Shown here piece by piece: positions 36,147 to 45,081 of a stretch of DNA of 64,000 nt. The stretch covers positions 124,001 through 188,000 of the forward strand of contig NZ_QTYB01000005.1 in assembly GCF_003461955.1 (NCBI RefSeq), in the 5' to 3' direction. Numbering within the stretch: position 1 is the stretch's first letter; every line of letters starts with the position of its first letter. Source of the stretch: Ruminococcus sp. AM36-2AA. Lineage in GTDB: Bacteria; Bacillota; Clostridia; Lachnospirales; Lachnospiraceae. The position numbers and the translations under genes are program-made. The notes under the pieces are model-generated. The model ran no database searches and was not told where the DNA came from. It saw nothing but the letters and a program-made list of their open reading frames with translations.

Positions 36147-36875
36147 TTATCCTTCGTTCTTTACAAAGCGGTGGAAAATATAGGAGTTTGCCTCCTGCTC
36201 CTCGCTGTCATCCAGTTTCTCAAGTTCGATCTTCTTACCATATTTCTTTTCCAGTGCACGGCTGATCAGAAGATCAGCAAGCTGTGGATTCTTTGGAAGA
36301 AGCGGACCATGAAGATAGGTTCCGATCACATTTTTGTATACAACACCTTCCTCACCGGACTGTCCGTCATTGCCATATCCGGACAGAACTTTTCCCAGGG
36401 GTTTGTTGTTTCCGATGGTGGTGCGTCCGCCATGGTTCTCAAATCCTACGATGGGCATGTCAAAAAGATCGCTCTGCATCACAATATTTCCAATAAGGCG
36501 GCCTTTTCCCTGCTCTGTGCTCATATCCACCAGTTTCAGGCCCTCGATCATTCCCTGATCGGTCTTATAATATTTTCCAAGAAGCTGATATCCACCGCAG
36601 ATTGCGATCACAACCCCGTTATCTTCCACATAAGCCTTGAAATCCTTCTGAATTTCTTTCAGCTTTTCACATACCAGCATCTGCTCACGGTCAGAACCGC
36701 CTCCCAGAAGAACGATATCCAGTTTGGAAAAGTCGATCTTGTCTCCCAGTTCAAACGCAATGGTTTCTGCCTCAATGCCTCTCCAGAGACAGCGTTTCAT
36801 AAGGCACTGGATATTTCCTCTGTCACCGTAAAGGTTCAGAAGATCCGGATATAAATGTCCAATCGTTATCTTCAT
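36147..36875 (-). CDS. gatD: Lipid II isoglutaminyl synthase, glutaminase subunit
   Basis: 242 residues. A class I, CobB/CobQ-like glutamine amidotransferase with nucleophile Cys93 in VVIAICGGYQLLG and a histidine in GTYLHGPLLPKNP near residue 188. It releases ammonia that MurT uses to amidate the second-position glutamate of lipid II, which is needed for efficient cross-linking in Gram-positives. The start overlaps the murT stop by 4 bases. Confidence 0.93.
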   Translation of the reverse strand: MKITIGHLYPDLLNLYGDRGNIQCLMKRCLWRGIEAETIAFELGDKIDFSKLDIVLLGGGSDREQMLVCEKLKEIQKDFKAYVEDNGVVIAICGGYQLLGKYYKTDQGMIEGLKLVDMSTEQGKGRLIGNIVMQSDLFDMPIVGFENHGGRTTIGNNKPLGKVLSGYGNDGQSGEEGVVYKNVIGTYLHGPLLPKNPQLADLLISRALEKKYGKKIELEKLDDSEEQEANSYIFHRFVKNEG

Positions 36876-38206
36876 TTTTCACCCTCCAGTTTCTTCAGAA
36901 TATTTCTGGTGCCAAACAGCGCCGTATAGTTTACAAGTACATAAAGATTGCCACATCCGTCCTCGATCCGCTTGCGGATGGCTGTCTCCACATCATTTTC
37001 CAGCATGGACGGGATATCCACATATTTCAGTCGGAGGCGCATATCCTGACAGCGAATGCCGCTGACTGTGATGGAATTGATATTATCCCCTCCGAAAAGG
37101 TCAAAATCCACGTCCCAGAGCCAGGAGATATCTTTTCCGTCCTGTGCATTATCGTTGATCACAATGATGATATCCTTGGGTGATTCATCCTGCATCACAG
37201 CTGAAATGTTCTGGTTAAAACCGGCCGGATTCTTGGCAAGGTTCAGAACAACGCTGGTACCTTTGATCCGGAACTGCTCATTACGTCCGTTCTCAGGATT
37301 GAATTTTTTCAGCATCTCATTAAAATGTTCTGCCTTAAATCCAGCGGTACGTATTCCCGCATAGGCAGCAAGGATATTATATACGTTATAGAAGCCTTTG
37401 TAATTGGCCACGATCCGTTTATCTTCCACAGTAAATGCGATCTGGTCATCCACCTTCACATCTGTGGCATCAAAATTGATCTCCGGACGTTTAAATCCGC
37501 ATTTCGGGCATCTGTAGTCACCAAGCTGGCTGTAATGATAAAAACTGTAGACCAGTCTCTCCCCGCAGCATTTACAGAAGCGGCCCTCACGGATCTCGTT
37601 TGTTTTGTTCTTAATTACCGGTTTGCTGATTCCATAGGTTACAAAAGGATTGCCACAGTCCATGGCAAGATATGCGGACAGTGCATCGTCACCGTTAACG
37701 ATGACCTTCATATCCGGAACTTTTTTCATCATTTCTTCCAGAATATTCATGGTGATATCAATCTCACCATAACGGTCCAGCTGATCACGGAACAAATTGG
37801 TCATGACCATATAATCCGGTTTGATCTTTGTGAACACGTGTCTTGTGGAAGCCTCATCAACCTCAATACAGGCATAGTCCGCATCCAGTTTTCCGCTGAA
37901 TCTTGCGCCCAGCACAAAAGCTGCCACAACTCCGTTCAGCATATTGGAACCGGTATGATTACAGATAACTTTTTTACCTTCTGCCTCCAGTCCTGCACAG
38001 AGCATGTTATTGGTTGTTGTCTTTCCGTTGGTTCCACATACTACAAATATTTTTTCTCTTACCTGAGAGGATAGCTCCTCCAGGATATCCGGACATATCT
38101 TCAATGCGATCTTCCCCGCCCAGGTTACACCCTGGCGTCCCATAAGTTTACAGACATGCCCTGTGATCTTTGCTGCCATCACAGCAATGGTTGTTCTTAT
38201 TTTCAT
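36872..38206 (-). CDS. murT: Lipid II isoglutaminyl synthase, Mur-ligase-like subunit
   Basis: 444 residues. A Mur-ligase family ATPase with P-loop GTNGKTT at residues 58-64, the middle domain, and the inserted zinc ribbon (CKCCGERL and CPKCGFKRP, about 208-240) that marks MurT; the C-terminal DUF1727 domain starts near 310. With GatD it converts the D-glutamate of lipid II to D-isoglutamine at the inner membrane face. It lies 31 bases after a GDPD gene and is coupled to gatD. Confidence 0.95.
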   Translation of the reverse strand: MKIRTTIAVMAAKITGHVCKLMGRQGVTWAGKIALKICPDILEELSSQVREKIFVVCGTNGKTTTNNMLCAGLEAEGKKVICNHTGSNMLNGVVAAFVLGARFSGKLDADYACIEVDEASTRHVFTKIKPDYMVMTNLFRDQLDRYGEIDITMNILEEMMKKVPDMKVIVNGDDALSAYLAMDCGNPFVTYGISKPVIKNKTNEIREGRFCKCCGERLVYSFYHYSQLGDYRCPKCGFKRPEINFDATDVKVDDQIAFTVEDKRIVANYKGFYNVYNILAAYAGIRTAGFKAEHFNEMLKKFNPENGRNEQFRIKGTSVVLNLAKNPAGFNQNISAVMQDESPKDIIIVINDNAQDGKDISWLWDVDFDLFGGDNINSITVSGIRCQDMRLRLKYVDIPSMLENDVETAIRKRIEDGCGNLYVLVNYTALFGTRNILKKLEGEK

Positions 38207-38236
38207 AATCCTCTGATTCCTTTGTTTTTATTTCTC

Positions 38237-39088
38237 CTACCACAGATCTTCTGCTGTCAGAAAATCCGTGCAGATTCCTTCTGCTCCCTGTGCAATATAC
38301 TTTCTGGCCTGATTCCGGTCATTTACGGTATACACATACAGCCGTATTCCCTTTTTTTCAAAAATTTCTTCGGTTTCTTCAGACCAGTATTTCCAGTAAA
38401 CTGTTGCCGCAGGGATACCTTTTTCTTCACAGAAAGATGCGATATGCTCCAGAACCTCTGCCGAATATTCCTGCCACAGAGAATATACATAGGAGGGAAA
38501 AGAATAAATCATGGTGGTTCCGGGAAACATTGCCTCACTGTAGATTTCCGGAATGATCTGGTCCAGAACGCTCTCTGCTCCCGCTGCTCTTGCAATTTCC
38601 ACGTAATCGCAGTAATCTTCAAGTGTTCTCTGATAGTTGCGCAGAGAGTACTGTTTGGAATCGATCATCACATAGGCATCTGGATGTTCTTTCAGAAGCA
38701 GGAAAAAATCTTCCAGCGTCATCGGCGTATATGTTCCATATATCTTACTGTTCTTAAACTGTTTCTCTGTAAGAACTTTTTTCCCGCTGCCCTTCCACTG
38801 CCCCATGGATTCCTTCCAGTTATGGCGGCATACCCACACTCCGTCCGATGTTCTGGAAAGATCCAGTTCAAAAAGCCGTACACCCTGTTCGTACATGGCA
38901 AGAAATCCCTCTCTGGAATTCAGATAATCCTTTCCAGCCAGTCCACCCAGCGCATGTGCTATGGTTCGGTGATCCTCCCAACGAAACTTTGTTGCAACAG
39001 CTGTATCATTTCTTAAAGGCACCGAACTTCCTCCGAGAAGTACCAGTGACAGAAACAGTATTTCCACTGTCAGTATAAAACGTCTCAT
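38237..39088 (-). CDS. Glycerophosphodiester phosphodiesterase family protein, membrane-anchored or secreted
   Basis: About 283 residues. An N-terminal hydrophobic segment (RRFILTVEILFLSLVLLGG) is a signal or anchor. The catalytic barrel follows with an altered first motif, IAHALGG in place of the classical HRG, then NSREGF, FELDLSRTSDG and VCRHN, which hold the metal-binding residues of GDPDs. The C-terminal part has YVYTVNDRNQARKYIAQG. It may release glycerol phosphate from lipids or teichoic acids outside the membrane; the substrate is inferred. I start it at ATG 39088; its start overlaps the stop of a possible small gene (ATGA). Confidence 0.85.
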   Translation of the reverse strand: MRRFILTVEILFLSLVLLGGSSVPLRNDTAVATKFRWEDHRTIAHALGGLAGKDYLNSREGFLAMYEQGVRLFELDLSRTSDGVWVCRHNWKESMGQWKGSGKKVLTEKQFKNSKIYGTYTPMTLEDFFLLLKEHPDAYVMIDSKQYSLRNYQRTLEDYCDYVEIARAAGAESVLDQIIPEIYSEAMFPGTTMIYSFPSYVYSLWQEYSAEVLEHIASFCEEKGIPAATVYWKYWSEETEEIFEKKGIRLYVYTVNDRNQARKYIAQGAEGICTDFLTAEDLW

Positions 39089-39243
39089 TCTCTCCGGCAA
39101 CAAAAAAATGCACAAGACATAAAGGAAAACATTTCTGTTCTGCTTTCCTTCATATCTTCTGCAAGTTTATGATCTCCGGACAATACATCCGAAATTCTCC
39201 TATATTCATTCTGCCCGGTAGTAACGGAAATTCTGCCGACCAT
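39085..39243 (-). CDS. Possible small protein coupled to the GDPD gene
   Basis: About 52 residues beginning MVGRISVTTGQNEYRRI, basic in the first half and cysteine-rich at the end (SCAFFCCRRE). AAAGG lies nine bases before the ATG, and its TGA overlaps the GDPD ATG as ATGA, a typical coupling junction. I do not recognise it. It could instead be a chance frame; its coding status rests on the junction alone. Confidence 0.3.
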   Translation of the reverse strand: MVGRISVTTGQNEYRRISDVLSGDHKLAEDMKESRTEMFSFMSCAFFCCRRE

Positions 39244-39340
39244 TCTCATCATCCTTTCGCATACCTGTACTCTTAATTTGTACATTACCGATTGTACGCT
39301 AAAAAGGCATAATAATCAAGCCAGGATTTGAATATCCATT

Positions 39341-40081
39341 TTATTCCGTTTCTTCTCCATTGCATTCCTGCTGGAAGCGCAAATACTCATCATATTTTTC
39401 GTGAGCAACCCGATTGTAGGAACGTGAAATCGGTATCACATGATCTCCGATCCGAAAACTGCCATTTTTGGCTCCTGTAATCCGTTCCATATTTATAATA
39501 AAGCTCTGGTGACATCGCAAAAACGTGCTGTTTTCCAACTGTTTTTCAAAATCTTTCAGTTTACCTCTGCATTGTAGTATACTTCCGTCTGTCATGTGAA
39601 AATTTACGATATGCAGGCTGCTGGTAATAAAGCTTACCTGGCTGTGCCGTAAAGTATACACCCGTGCACGATACTGGAAATGTATCACCCTCTCATCCGT
39701 GTTGATATTTAATCTCTTTTTTAACGGTTCCATAATATATTCCAATGTTGCTGCAGTTACTGGTTTCAGCAAATAATTATATGCAAACAGGTCAAAAGCA
39801 TCTCTGTAATATTCATCGCTTCTGCTCATGAAAATTACAGCTACTGACATTTCTCTTTCTCGTATCTTCCGTATTGTTTCCAGTCCGTCTACTTTTTTTG
39901 AATCCATGTTAACAAAGATTGCATCATAAGGTTTCCTTTTCTTTTCCAATTCTTCCAATAAAAGCTCGCCGCTTTTAAATATCCGAATTTCTGACCCTGG
40001 AACGATTCGCTCAAGCTGTTTGTGAAGTTTTCTAGCATCTGCCTGCATGTCGTCACAAATGGCAATGGTCATCATCGTCAT
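39341..40081 (-). CDS. LytTR-family response regulator with altered receiver
   Basis: 246 residues. An N-terminal receiver domain (about 5-125) has the acidic pair Asp10-Asp11 and the conserved Lys in YNYLLKPV. The phospho-acceptor position holds Asn58 (AIFVNMDSKKVDG) instead of Asp. The C-terminal LytTR DNA-binding domain (about 140-240) includes FLRCHQSFIINM. AgrA-like proteins regulate peptide signalling, competence or surface genes; no kinase or peptide gene lies beside it. It may act without phosphorylation or use Asp60. GAGGGG lies ten bases before the start. Confidence 0.88.
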   Translation of the reverse strand: MTMMTIAICDDMQADARKLHKQLERIVPGSEIRIFKSGELLLEELEKKRKPYDAIFVNMDSKKVDGLETIRKIREREMSVAVIFMSRSDEYYRDAFDLFAYNYLLKPVTAATLEYIMEPLKKRLNINTDERVIHFQYRARVYTLRHSQVSFITSSLHIVNFHMTDGSILQCRGKLKDFEKQLENSTFLRCHQSFIINMERITGAKNGSFRIGDHVIPISRSYNRVAHEKYDEYLRFQQECNGEETE

Positions 40082-40229
40082 ACTTATGTATCCCCTCTTG
40101 TTCTGTCATTGTATCTTTTTGTTCTATATATTATATCATGATTCATTATTTAATTTATGTCATCTTCATGTAATTTATGGTCGTAAATCCGCCATTTCTG
40201 CATTTTTTCAACTATTTAAGCATACAAAA

Positions 40230-40261
40230 AAAGGACATCTGCATTTCTGCAAATGTCCTTT
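40230..40261 (-). terminator. Terminator of the alpha ribosomal operon
   Basis: AAAGGACAT pairs with its complement around the loop TTGCAGAAATGCAG; on the minus strand it is followed by TTTTTTTTG. It lies just after rplQ. Confidence 0.9.
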
Positions 40262-40280
40262 AAAATGGTCAGAATTACAA

Positions 40281-40817
40281 TTATACAAGCTCGATGAGAA
40301 CTTCCATAGCTGCATCGCCTTTACGCTGACCGATCTTAACGATTCTTGTGTAACCACCGTTACGATCTGCGTATTTCGGAGCGATCTCGCTGAACATCTT
40401 GTCAACCATGTCAACTTCTTTTGTGTTTTTCTTTCTGCCAGCGCCCTTAGCAGGAACCTCTGTTACAGGATAGAAAACTTTCATCATCTCACGACGTGCA
40501 TGAAGTCTGGAAGGAGCATCTTTCTTGATCTCTTTCTGTACTTCATCGTAAACTGTTTTCTTCTTGCCGTCTACGACTTCTTTTACACGTTTTCCGTCAG
40601 CATCTTTGCGGGCAACTTTAGCTGTTACTGTAACTGTCTCGAAATTGTCTTTCTCACGTACAGCCATAGCGATAAGTCCCTCAGCGATCTTGCGGATCTC
40701 TTTAGCCTTAGCTTCTGTTGTCACGATCTTTCCGTGATGAAGAAGGTTTGTAACCTGATTTCTCAGGAGTGCTTTTCTCTGGTTAGATGTTCTGCTTAAT
40801 TTTCTATATTTTGCCAT
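40281..40817 (-). CDS. rplQ: Ribosomal protein L17 with internal insertion
   Basis: A 178-residue L17 starting MAKYRKLSRTSNQRKALLRN. The C-terminal core ends with NGGYTRIVKIGQRKGD and the LIELV end. L17 is usually 115-130 residues; here about 50-60 extra, highly charged residues (roughly 60-120, lysine-rich) interrupt it. ATG 40817 is chosen because GGAGGATAATAAA lies just upstream; the frame extends further but without a site. It is the last gene of the alpha operon and is separated from rpoA by a 176-base structured gap. Confidence 0.95.
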   Translation of the reverse strand: MAKYRKLSRTSNQRKALLRNQVTNLLHHGKIVTTEAKAKEIRKIAEGLIAMAVREKDNFETVTVTAKVARKDADGKRVKEVVDGKKKTVYDEVQKEIKKDAPSRLHARREMMKVFYPVTEVPAKGAGRKKNTKEVDMVDKMFSEIAPKYADRNGGYTRIVKIGQRKGDAAMEVLIELV

Positions 40818-40829
40818 TTTATTATCCTC

Positions 40830-40989
40830 CATCTGTGGGACACCAGGACATGCTTGTTCGGTCTTACTGTCCTGCTGCTGACACCCCACTCATTATTCTG
40901 TTTCCGGCGGTGTGCACGCACGTACGGCATGCTGGTACCAGAACCTGTTATCCAGTTACGGTTCGCGACATTCACCGCGAACCGTCAAC
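40830..40989 (-). other. Structured spacer between rpoA and rplQ
   Basis: Two hairpins are visible on the minus strand: a perfect 10 base pair stem (ACGGTTCGCG/CGCGAACCGT) at 40962-40989, and a longer imperfect one (GTGGG...GGACA with TGTCC...CCCAC) at 40833-40889, ending a few bases before the rplQ ribosome site. Neither has a T run. A regulatory leader for rplQ or an mRNA processing site is possible. Confidence 0.5.
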
Positions 40990-40993
40990 ATTA

Positions 40994-41953
40994 TTATTCC
41001 TCTGTAGGCTGGAGCTGAAGTCCCAGCTCTTTGAGTTTCGCAAGTACTTCCTCTAATGATTTGCGGCCCAGATTACGAACCTTCATCATATCGTCAGAAG
41101 TCTTGTTGCATAATTCTTCAACCGTATTGATACCGGCTCTCTTAAGGCAATTGTAGGAACGAACAGAGAGTTCAAGCTCATCAATGCTCATCTCCAGAAC
41201 CTTTTCCTTCTCATTGTCTTCTTTCTCGATCATAACCTCAGCGGTCTTAGCATTCTCGGAAAGATCAATGAACAGGCTTAAATGCTCGCTGAGAACCTTC
41301 GCTGCAAGGCTGACTGCCTCGTCCGGATCAAGTGTTCCATTGGTATATACATCCAGTGTAAGCTTGTCGAAGTCAGTTACCTGACCAACTCGTGTATTCT
41401 CGACGATCATGTTGACTCTGTCAACCGGAGTGTAGATTGCATCAACTGCGATCACACCGATCGGCATATCATCGGTTTTGCCTTTGTCTGCGCTGATATA
41501 ACCACGTCCCTTGGTAATGGTAAGTTCCATGGCCAGTCTGCAGTCTTTTCCGCCGTTCAGGGTTGCGATCACCTGATCCGGGTTCATGATCTCAATATCC
41601 TGATCTGCCTGGATATCAGCTGCTGTAACAACACCTTTTCCCTCACACTCGATGTATGCGGTCTTCGGCTCATTGTCACTGCTGTGATTCTTGATGGCAA
41701 GAGATTTCAGATTCATGATGATCTCGGTTACATCTTCCTTCACGCCCGGAATGGAGCTGAATTCATGAAGTACACCATCGATCTTTACCTGGCTTACTGC
41801 AGCTCCCGGAAGGGAGGACAGCATAATTCTTCTTAAAGAATTGCCAAGGGTAGTACCGTAACCTCTTTCAAGAGGCTCTACAACGAATCTTCCAAACTTC
41901 TTATCTTCGGATATTTCGGTAATTTCGATTTTTGGTTTATTGAAATCAAACAC
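40994..41953 (-). CDS. rpoA: RNA polymerase alpha subunit
   Basis: 319 residues: an N-terminal assembly domain with [22 protein letters not shown] and a C-terminal domain with [16 protein letters not shown] and [14 protein letters not shown]. It starts at GTG 41953, nine bases after AAGGAGGG; the reading frame upstream lacks a site. It is the core alpha dimer of RNA polymerase and binds upstream promoter elements and regulators. Canonical position between rpsD and rplQ. Confidence 0.98.
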   Translation of the reverse strand: MFDFNKPKIEITEISEDKKFGRFVVEPLERGYGTTLGNSLRRIMLSSLPGAAVSQVKIDGVLHEFSSIPGVKEDVTEIIMNLKSLAIKNHSSDNEPKTAYIECEGKGVVTAADIQADQDIEIMNPDQVIATLNGGKDCRLAMELTITKGRGYISADKGKTDDMPIGVIAVDAIYTPVDRVNMIVENTRVGQVTDFDKLTLDVYTNGTLDPDEAVSLAAKVLSEHLSLFIDLSENAKTAEVMIEKEDNEKEKVLEMSIDELELSVRSYNCLKRAGINTVEELCNKTSDDMMKVRNLGRKSLEEVLAKLKELGLQLQPTEE

Positions 41954-42037
41954 TATAAGGTTCCCTCCTTCTGGGTTAATCAACATTCGAGGGTATTACC
42001 AATTTTTATAACTGTAGACACTGTAAACAGTTACTAA

Positions 42038-42631
42038 TTATTTAGAATACAGCTCGACGATAAGCATCTCGTTTACAGGAACATCGATCTGCTCTCTTGT
42101 AGGAAGCTCTTTAATTACACCCTTCAGGTTCTCCTGATCAGCATCGATCCACTCCGGAACAAGTCTTCCACCTGTAACCTCAAGGATTCCTTTATATCTC
42201 TCAGAACCTTTGCTCTTCTCTCTGATCTCGATTGTATCGCCTGCTTTGCAGAGATAGGACGGAATGTTTACGCATTTTCCGTTAACAAGTACGTGCTTGT
42301 GATCTACGATCTGACGAGCCTCTCTTCTTGTTCTTGCAAATCCCATACGGAAAACGATATTGTCAAGTCTGCTCTCAAGCATAACCATAAGGTTCTCACC
42401 TGTCTGGCCCTGCATTCTGTCGGCTTTCTTGTAGTAGTTACGGAAAGGTTTCTCAAGAACTCCGTAGATGAATTTTGCTTTCTGTTTCTCTTTTAACTGA
42501 AGTCCGTACTCAGATACCTTGCGGTTTGCACGTTTTAACTGTCTTGTGGACTTCTTATCAATTCCTAAGTAAATCGGATCCAGGCCAAGGGATCTGCATC
42601 TTTTCAGAACAGGTACTCTGTTTACTGCCAT
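42038..42631 (-). CDS. rpsD: Ribosomal protein S4
   Basis: 197 residues with the S4 RNA-binding domain in the second half ([19 protein letters not shown] then [11 protein letters not shown]). It begins [16 protein letters not shown], without the extended N-terminal zinc-cysteine motif of some S4 forms. It nucleates 30S assembly and often autoregulates its operon. Located between rpsK and rpoA. Confidence 0.98.
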   Translation of the reverse strand: MAVNRVPVLKRCRSLGLDPIYLGIDKKSTRQLKRANRKVSEYGLQLKEKQKAKFIYGVLEKPFRNYYKKADRMQGQTGENLMVMLESRLDNIVFRMGFARTRREARQIVDHKHVLVNGKCVNIPSYLCKAGDTIEIREKSKGSERYKGILEVTGGRLVPEWIDADQENLKGVIKELPTREQIDVPVNEMLIVELYSK

Positions 42632-42647
42632 TTCAACTACCTCCTAA

Positions 42648-43040
42648 TTAGACTCTTCTGCGTTTTGGTGGACGGCATCCATTGTGAGGAACCGGAGTTA
42701 CGTCACGAATGCTGGTTACTTCAAGTCCGCATGCCTGAAGCGCACGGATTGCTGCTTCACGGCCTGAGCCCGGGCCTTTTACCATAACGTCTACTGTTTT
42801 TAATCCATGAATTAAAGCAGCTTTTGTTGCAGTCTCTGCTGCCATCTGTGCTGCATAAGGGGTAGATTTCCTTGAACCTTTAAATCCAAGACCACCGGCA
42901 CTTGCCCATGAAAGAGCGTTTCCCTCGTTATCTGTCAGTGTAACGATTGTATTGTTGAAGGAAGACTGAATGTGTGCCTGTCCGTGTTCAACGTTTTTCT
43001 TGACACGACGTTTTGTCGTTTTCTTTGTAACTTTTGCCAT
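42648..43040 (-). CDS. rpsK: Ribosomal protein S11
   Basis: 130 residues with the family signature [13 protein letters not shown] and the [18 protein letters not shown] end. It is part of the 30S platform. Canonical position after rpsM. Confidence 0.98.
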   Translation of the reverse strand: MAKVTKKTTKRRVKKNVEHGQAHIQSSFNNTIVTLTDNEGNALSWASAGGLGFKGSRKSTPYAAQMAAETATKAALIHGLKTVDVMVKGPGSGREAAIRALQACGLEVTSIRDVTPVPHNGCRPPKRRRV

Positions 43041-43095
43041 TTTAAAACTAACCTACACTTTCCTTTTTTTGAAATTAATTAGTTATATCTATAAA

Positions 43096-43464
43096 TTATT
43101 TCTTCTTGTTTGCAACTGTTCTCTTCGGTCCCTTGCGAGTTCTCGCATTTGTCTTGGTCTTCTGACCACGAACCGGGAGTCCTTTACGATGACGGATACC
43201 TCTGTAGCATCCGATCTCCTGCAGTCTCTTGATGTTAAGGGCGATTTCCCTTCTCAGATCACCTTCTACTGTCATTGTCTCATCAATAACAGCGCTCAGT
43301 CTCTTAACCTCGTCATCAGTCAGATCTCTGACACGTGTGTCAGGATTAACCTCTGCTTTAGCAAGAATTTTGTCTGCGCTTGGTCTACCAATTCCATAAA
43401 TGTAGGTAAGACCGATTTCAATACGTTTCTCTCTTGGTAAGTCTACACCAGCTATACGAGCCAT
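43096..43464 (-). CDS. rpsM: Ribosomal protein S13
   Basis: 122 residues, beginning [14 protein letters not shown], with the [18 protein letters not shown] tail. It sits at the 30S head and contacts tRNA and L5. It is preceded by a 307-base structured leader instead of the usual short gap after rpmJ. Confidence 0.98.
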   Translation of the reverse strand: MARIAGVDLPREKRIEIGLTYIYGIGRPSADKILAKAEVNPDTRVRDLTDDEVKRLSAVIDETMTVEGDLRREIALNIKRLQEIGCYRGIRHRKGLPVRGQKTKTNARTRKGPKRTVANKKK

Positions 43465-43771
43465 GTACTGTTTCCTCCATTTTCTGTTTCTGAAAGTCCT
43501 GCATATCGTATGTCACTTGCTCCCGCAAGGTGAAATGGGACATATCAACCTGCCGCTTTCTTTTCTAGTTTCCTAATTGGGGTGCCTCGGTAAAACACCC
43601 AGCTGTAATTGGCGAATCACAGCCTTTCCGAAATTGCGGATCTTAACCGCTGTTGCCTCTCGGTATTAGGCAATACATGCTTATTATTCACTCAGTAGAA
43701 CAACCCTTCCGGGTGTTTCATACTGCAGCCGCACGTTTCACAAACATTCCAAAGAAGTTCCGATATGGAAA
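43465..43771 (-). promoter_or_regulatory. Long structured leader between rpmJ and rpsM
   Basis: 307 non-coding bases inside a ribosomal operon where the gap is usually short. On the minus strand several hairpins can be drawn: GGGGTG/CACCCC type at about 43579-43602, GCTGT..ACAGC at about 43602-43624, and GCGG/CCGC at about 43637-43651. No frame with a ribosome site is seen. An autoregulatory target for S4 or S13 is a reasonable but unproven reading. Confidence 0.5.
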
Positions 43772-43885
43772 TCAACCCTGACGCTGTTTGTGCTTCGGGT
43801 TCTCACAGATGATTCTGATGGATCCCTTTCTTTTAATGACCTTGCACTTCTCGCAGATCGGCTTTACAGATGATCTTACTTTCAC
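43772..43885 (-). CDS. rpmJ: Ribosomal protein L36
   Basis: A 37-residue zinc-ribbon protein: [19 protein letters not shown], then [15 protein letters not shown]. The CxxC pair, a third Cys and the His form the zinc site. Translation starts at GTG 43885, with GGAGGATTTCCA just before it. It is the first gene after the 14 kb block and has its own promoter. Confidence 0.97.
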   Translation of the reverse strand: MKVRSSVKPICEKCKVIKRKGSIRIICENPKHKQRQG

Positions 43886-43968
43886 TGGAAATCCTCCTTC
43901 CGTAAATTAGTCTCATATCTGCAGTTTCACAGGCGCACTCATACACAGTATTTGCGCGCTTGAAATAT

Positions 43969-43997
43969 ATACTAACACCTGTTTTCCTGAAATGCAA
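43969..43997 (-). promoter_or_regulatory. Promoter of the rpmJ-rpsM-rpsK-rpsD-rpoA-rplQ operon
   Basis: On the minus strand TTGCAT (43992-43997), 17-base spacer, TAGTAT (43969-43974). It gives the alpha half of the ribosomal cluster a transcript of its own. Confidence 0.7.
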
Positions 43998-44016
43998 GAA
44001 AAAATTTTAAAAATTT

Positions 44017-44045
44017 TTGATTTTTTTTACAGACTGTATTATAAT
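44017..44045 (+). promoter_or_regulatory. Promoter of the YoaK-type gene
   Basis: TTGATT (44017-44022), 17-base spacer, perfect TATAAT (44040-44045). It is divergent from the rpmJ promoter, about 20 bases apart. Confidence 0.75.
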
Positions 44046-44106
44046 GGGTGGCAAAGTCCGGCAGACATATGGAATCTGCCTATTTTAATGAAAGGAATCT
44101 TTACAT

Positions 44107-44838
44107 ATGCATACGGAAATGAAATATCGTTTTCTGATACATTACACCTTATCTTTTATCGGTGGATACCTGGGGCTTTATGCCATTGTGTCAAGAGCTG
44201 ATCTTTTCGGCAATGCCCAGACAGCCAATCTTCTTGGTGTTGTGCGGGATCTCATAGGCAGGAATTTTTCGGATATGCTTCTGCGTGTGGGTGCGCTTCT
44301 CATATATATGGCTGCTGTTATCCTTACGGTCTGGATCCCAGAGCATTTTTCCGCAGATCTTCGTTTTATCAGTATCGGAATTGATATCTGTGCAGTTTTG
44401 CTGCTTGGTTTCCTGCCAGCCAGAATGAGCCCGGTCGTAGCTCTTTATCCGGTATTCTTCGCAATGCCTTTCCAGTGGTGTACTTTCAAGGCTCCCGGCG
44501 GATATAACAGCTCGACGATCTTTTCCACCAACAATCTCCGCCAGTTCACCACTGCTGTCACACAGTTTCTTATGAAAAAAGATGACGCACAGCGTGATAA
44601 GGCGAAATTCTACGGAATGACGCTGCTGTCTTTCCATGCAGGTGCTGCTCTTTCTCTGATCCTTTATATGTACTGTGGACTGTCCGGTGTGTGGGTCTGT
44701 CTGATCTCAGCTTTCTATGCGGTGTGGCTGATTGCTGCGGACCGCAGTACTGCCGCTGATACTTCTATCGTATCTCAAAAGAAAACTTCTGCCCCAAGCA
44801 ATTATAGAAATATTTCCTACAAGAAAAAAGAAGCCTGA
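44107..44838 (+). CDS. YoaK/DUF1275-family membrane protein
   Basis: 243 residues, about six membrane helices. The family pattern is present: SFIGGYLGLYAIVSR and FGNAQTANLL near the N-terminus, then FAMPFQWCTFKAPGGYNSST, typical of DUF1275. The function is not known; a transport role has been suggested for the family. It has its own promoter and ends at the hairpin of repeat copy A. It is the first gene of the block inserted between rpmJ and infA. Confidence 0.85.
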   Translation: MHTEMKYRFLIHYTLSFIGGYLGLYAIVSRADLFGNAQTANLLGVVRDLIGRNFSDMLLRVGALLIYMAAVILTVWIPEHFSADLRFISIGIDICAVLLLGFLPARMSPVVALYPVFFAMPFQWCTFKAPGGYNSSTIFSTNNLRQFTTAVTQFLMKKDDAQRDKAKFYGMTLLSFHAGAALSLILYMYCGLSGVWVCLISAFYAVWLIAADRSTAADTSIVSQKKTSAPSNYRNISYKKKEA

Positions 44839-44856
44839 ATCAAAATGAGCCATTGA

Positions 44857-45064
44857 TTAATAATGATTTTTAACACCGTCAGCTCTAAATAAAACTATCC
44901 CGGCAAGTACAAGTTTTTACACTTTGCAGCTTGTTCGGGATAGTTCTATTTTAAGAAATAACATTCATCTTGGAACACAAAGCTCTCTTATCTGAAGTTT
45001 TGCATCCGCATTTTTCTATGCTGTTTTTTCGGTGCGTTTTCCCTCAAATTTACTTAATTTTTTC
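44857..45064 (+). repeat. Repeat copy A (terminator hairpin module plus BspA 3' flank)
   Basis: Begins with a core TAATAATGATTTTTAACACC, followed by the hairpin at 44887-44951, and then a 3' flank with the words GCATCCGCATTTTT and TTTTCCCTCAAATT. Copies B (47079-47205) and C (48090-48184, inverted) share parts of it. Confidence 0.75.
44887..44951. terminator. Long hairpin ending the YoaK-type gene and the BspA-like fragment
   Basis: Arms AAATAAAACTATCCC and a matching GGGATAGTTCTATTT with further imperfect pairing (CAAGTACAAG against CTTTGCAGCTTG) make a stem of over 20 pairs. AT-rich flanks fit bidirectional termination. Confidence 0.75.
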
Positions 45065-45081
45065 CGACATTCCCATTTTCT

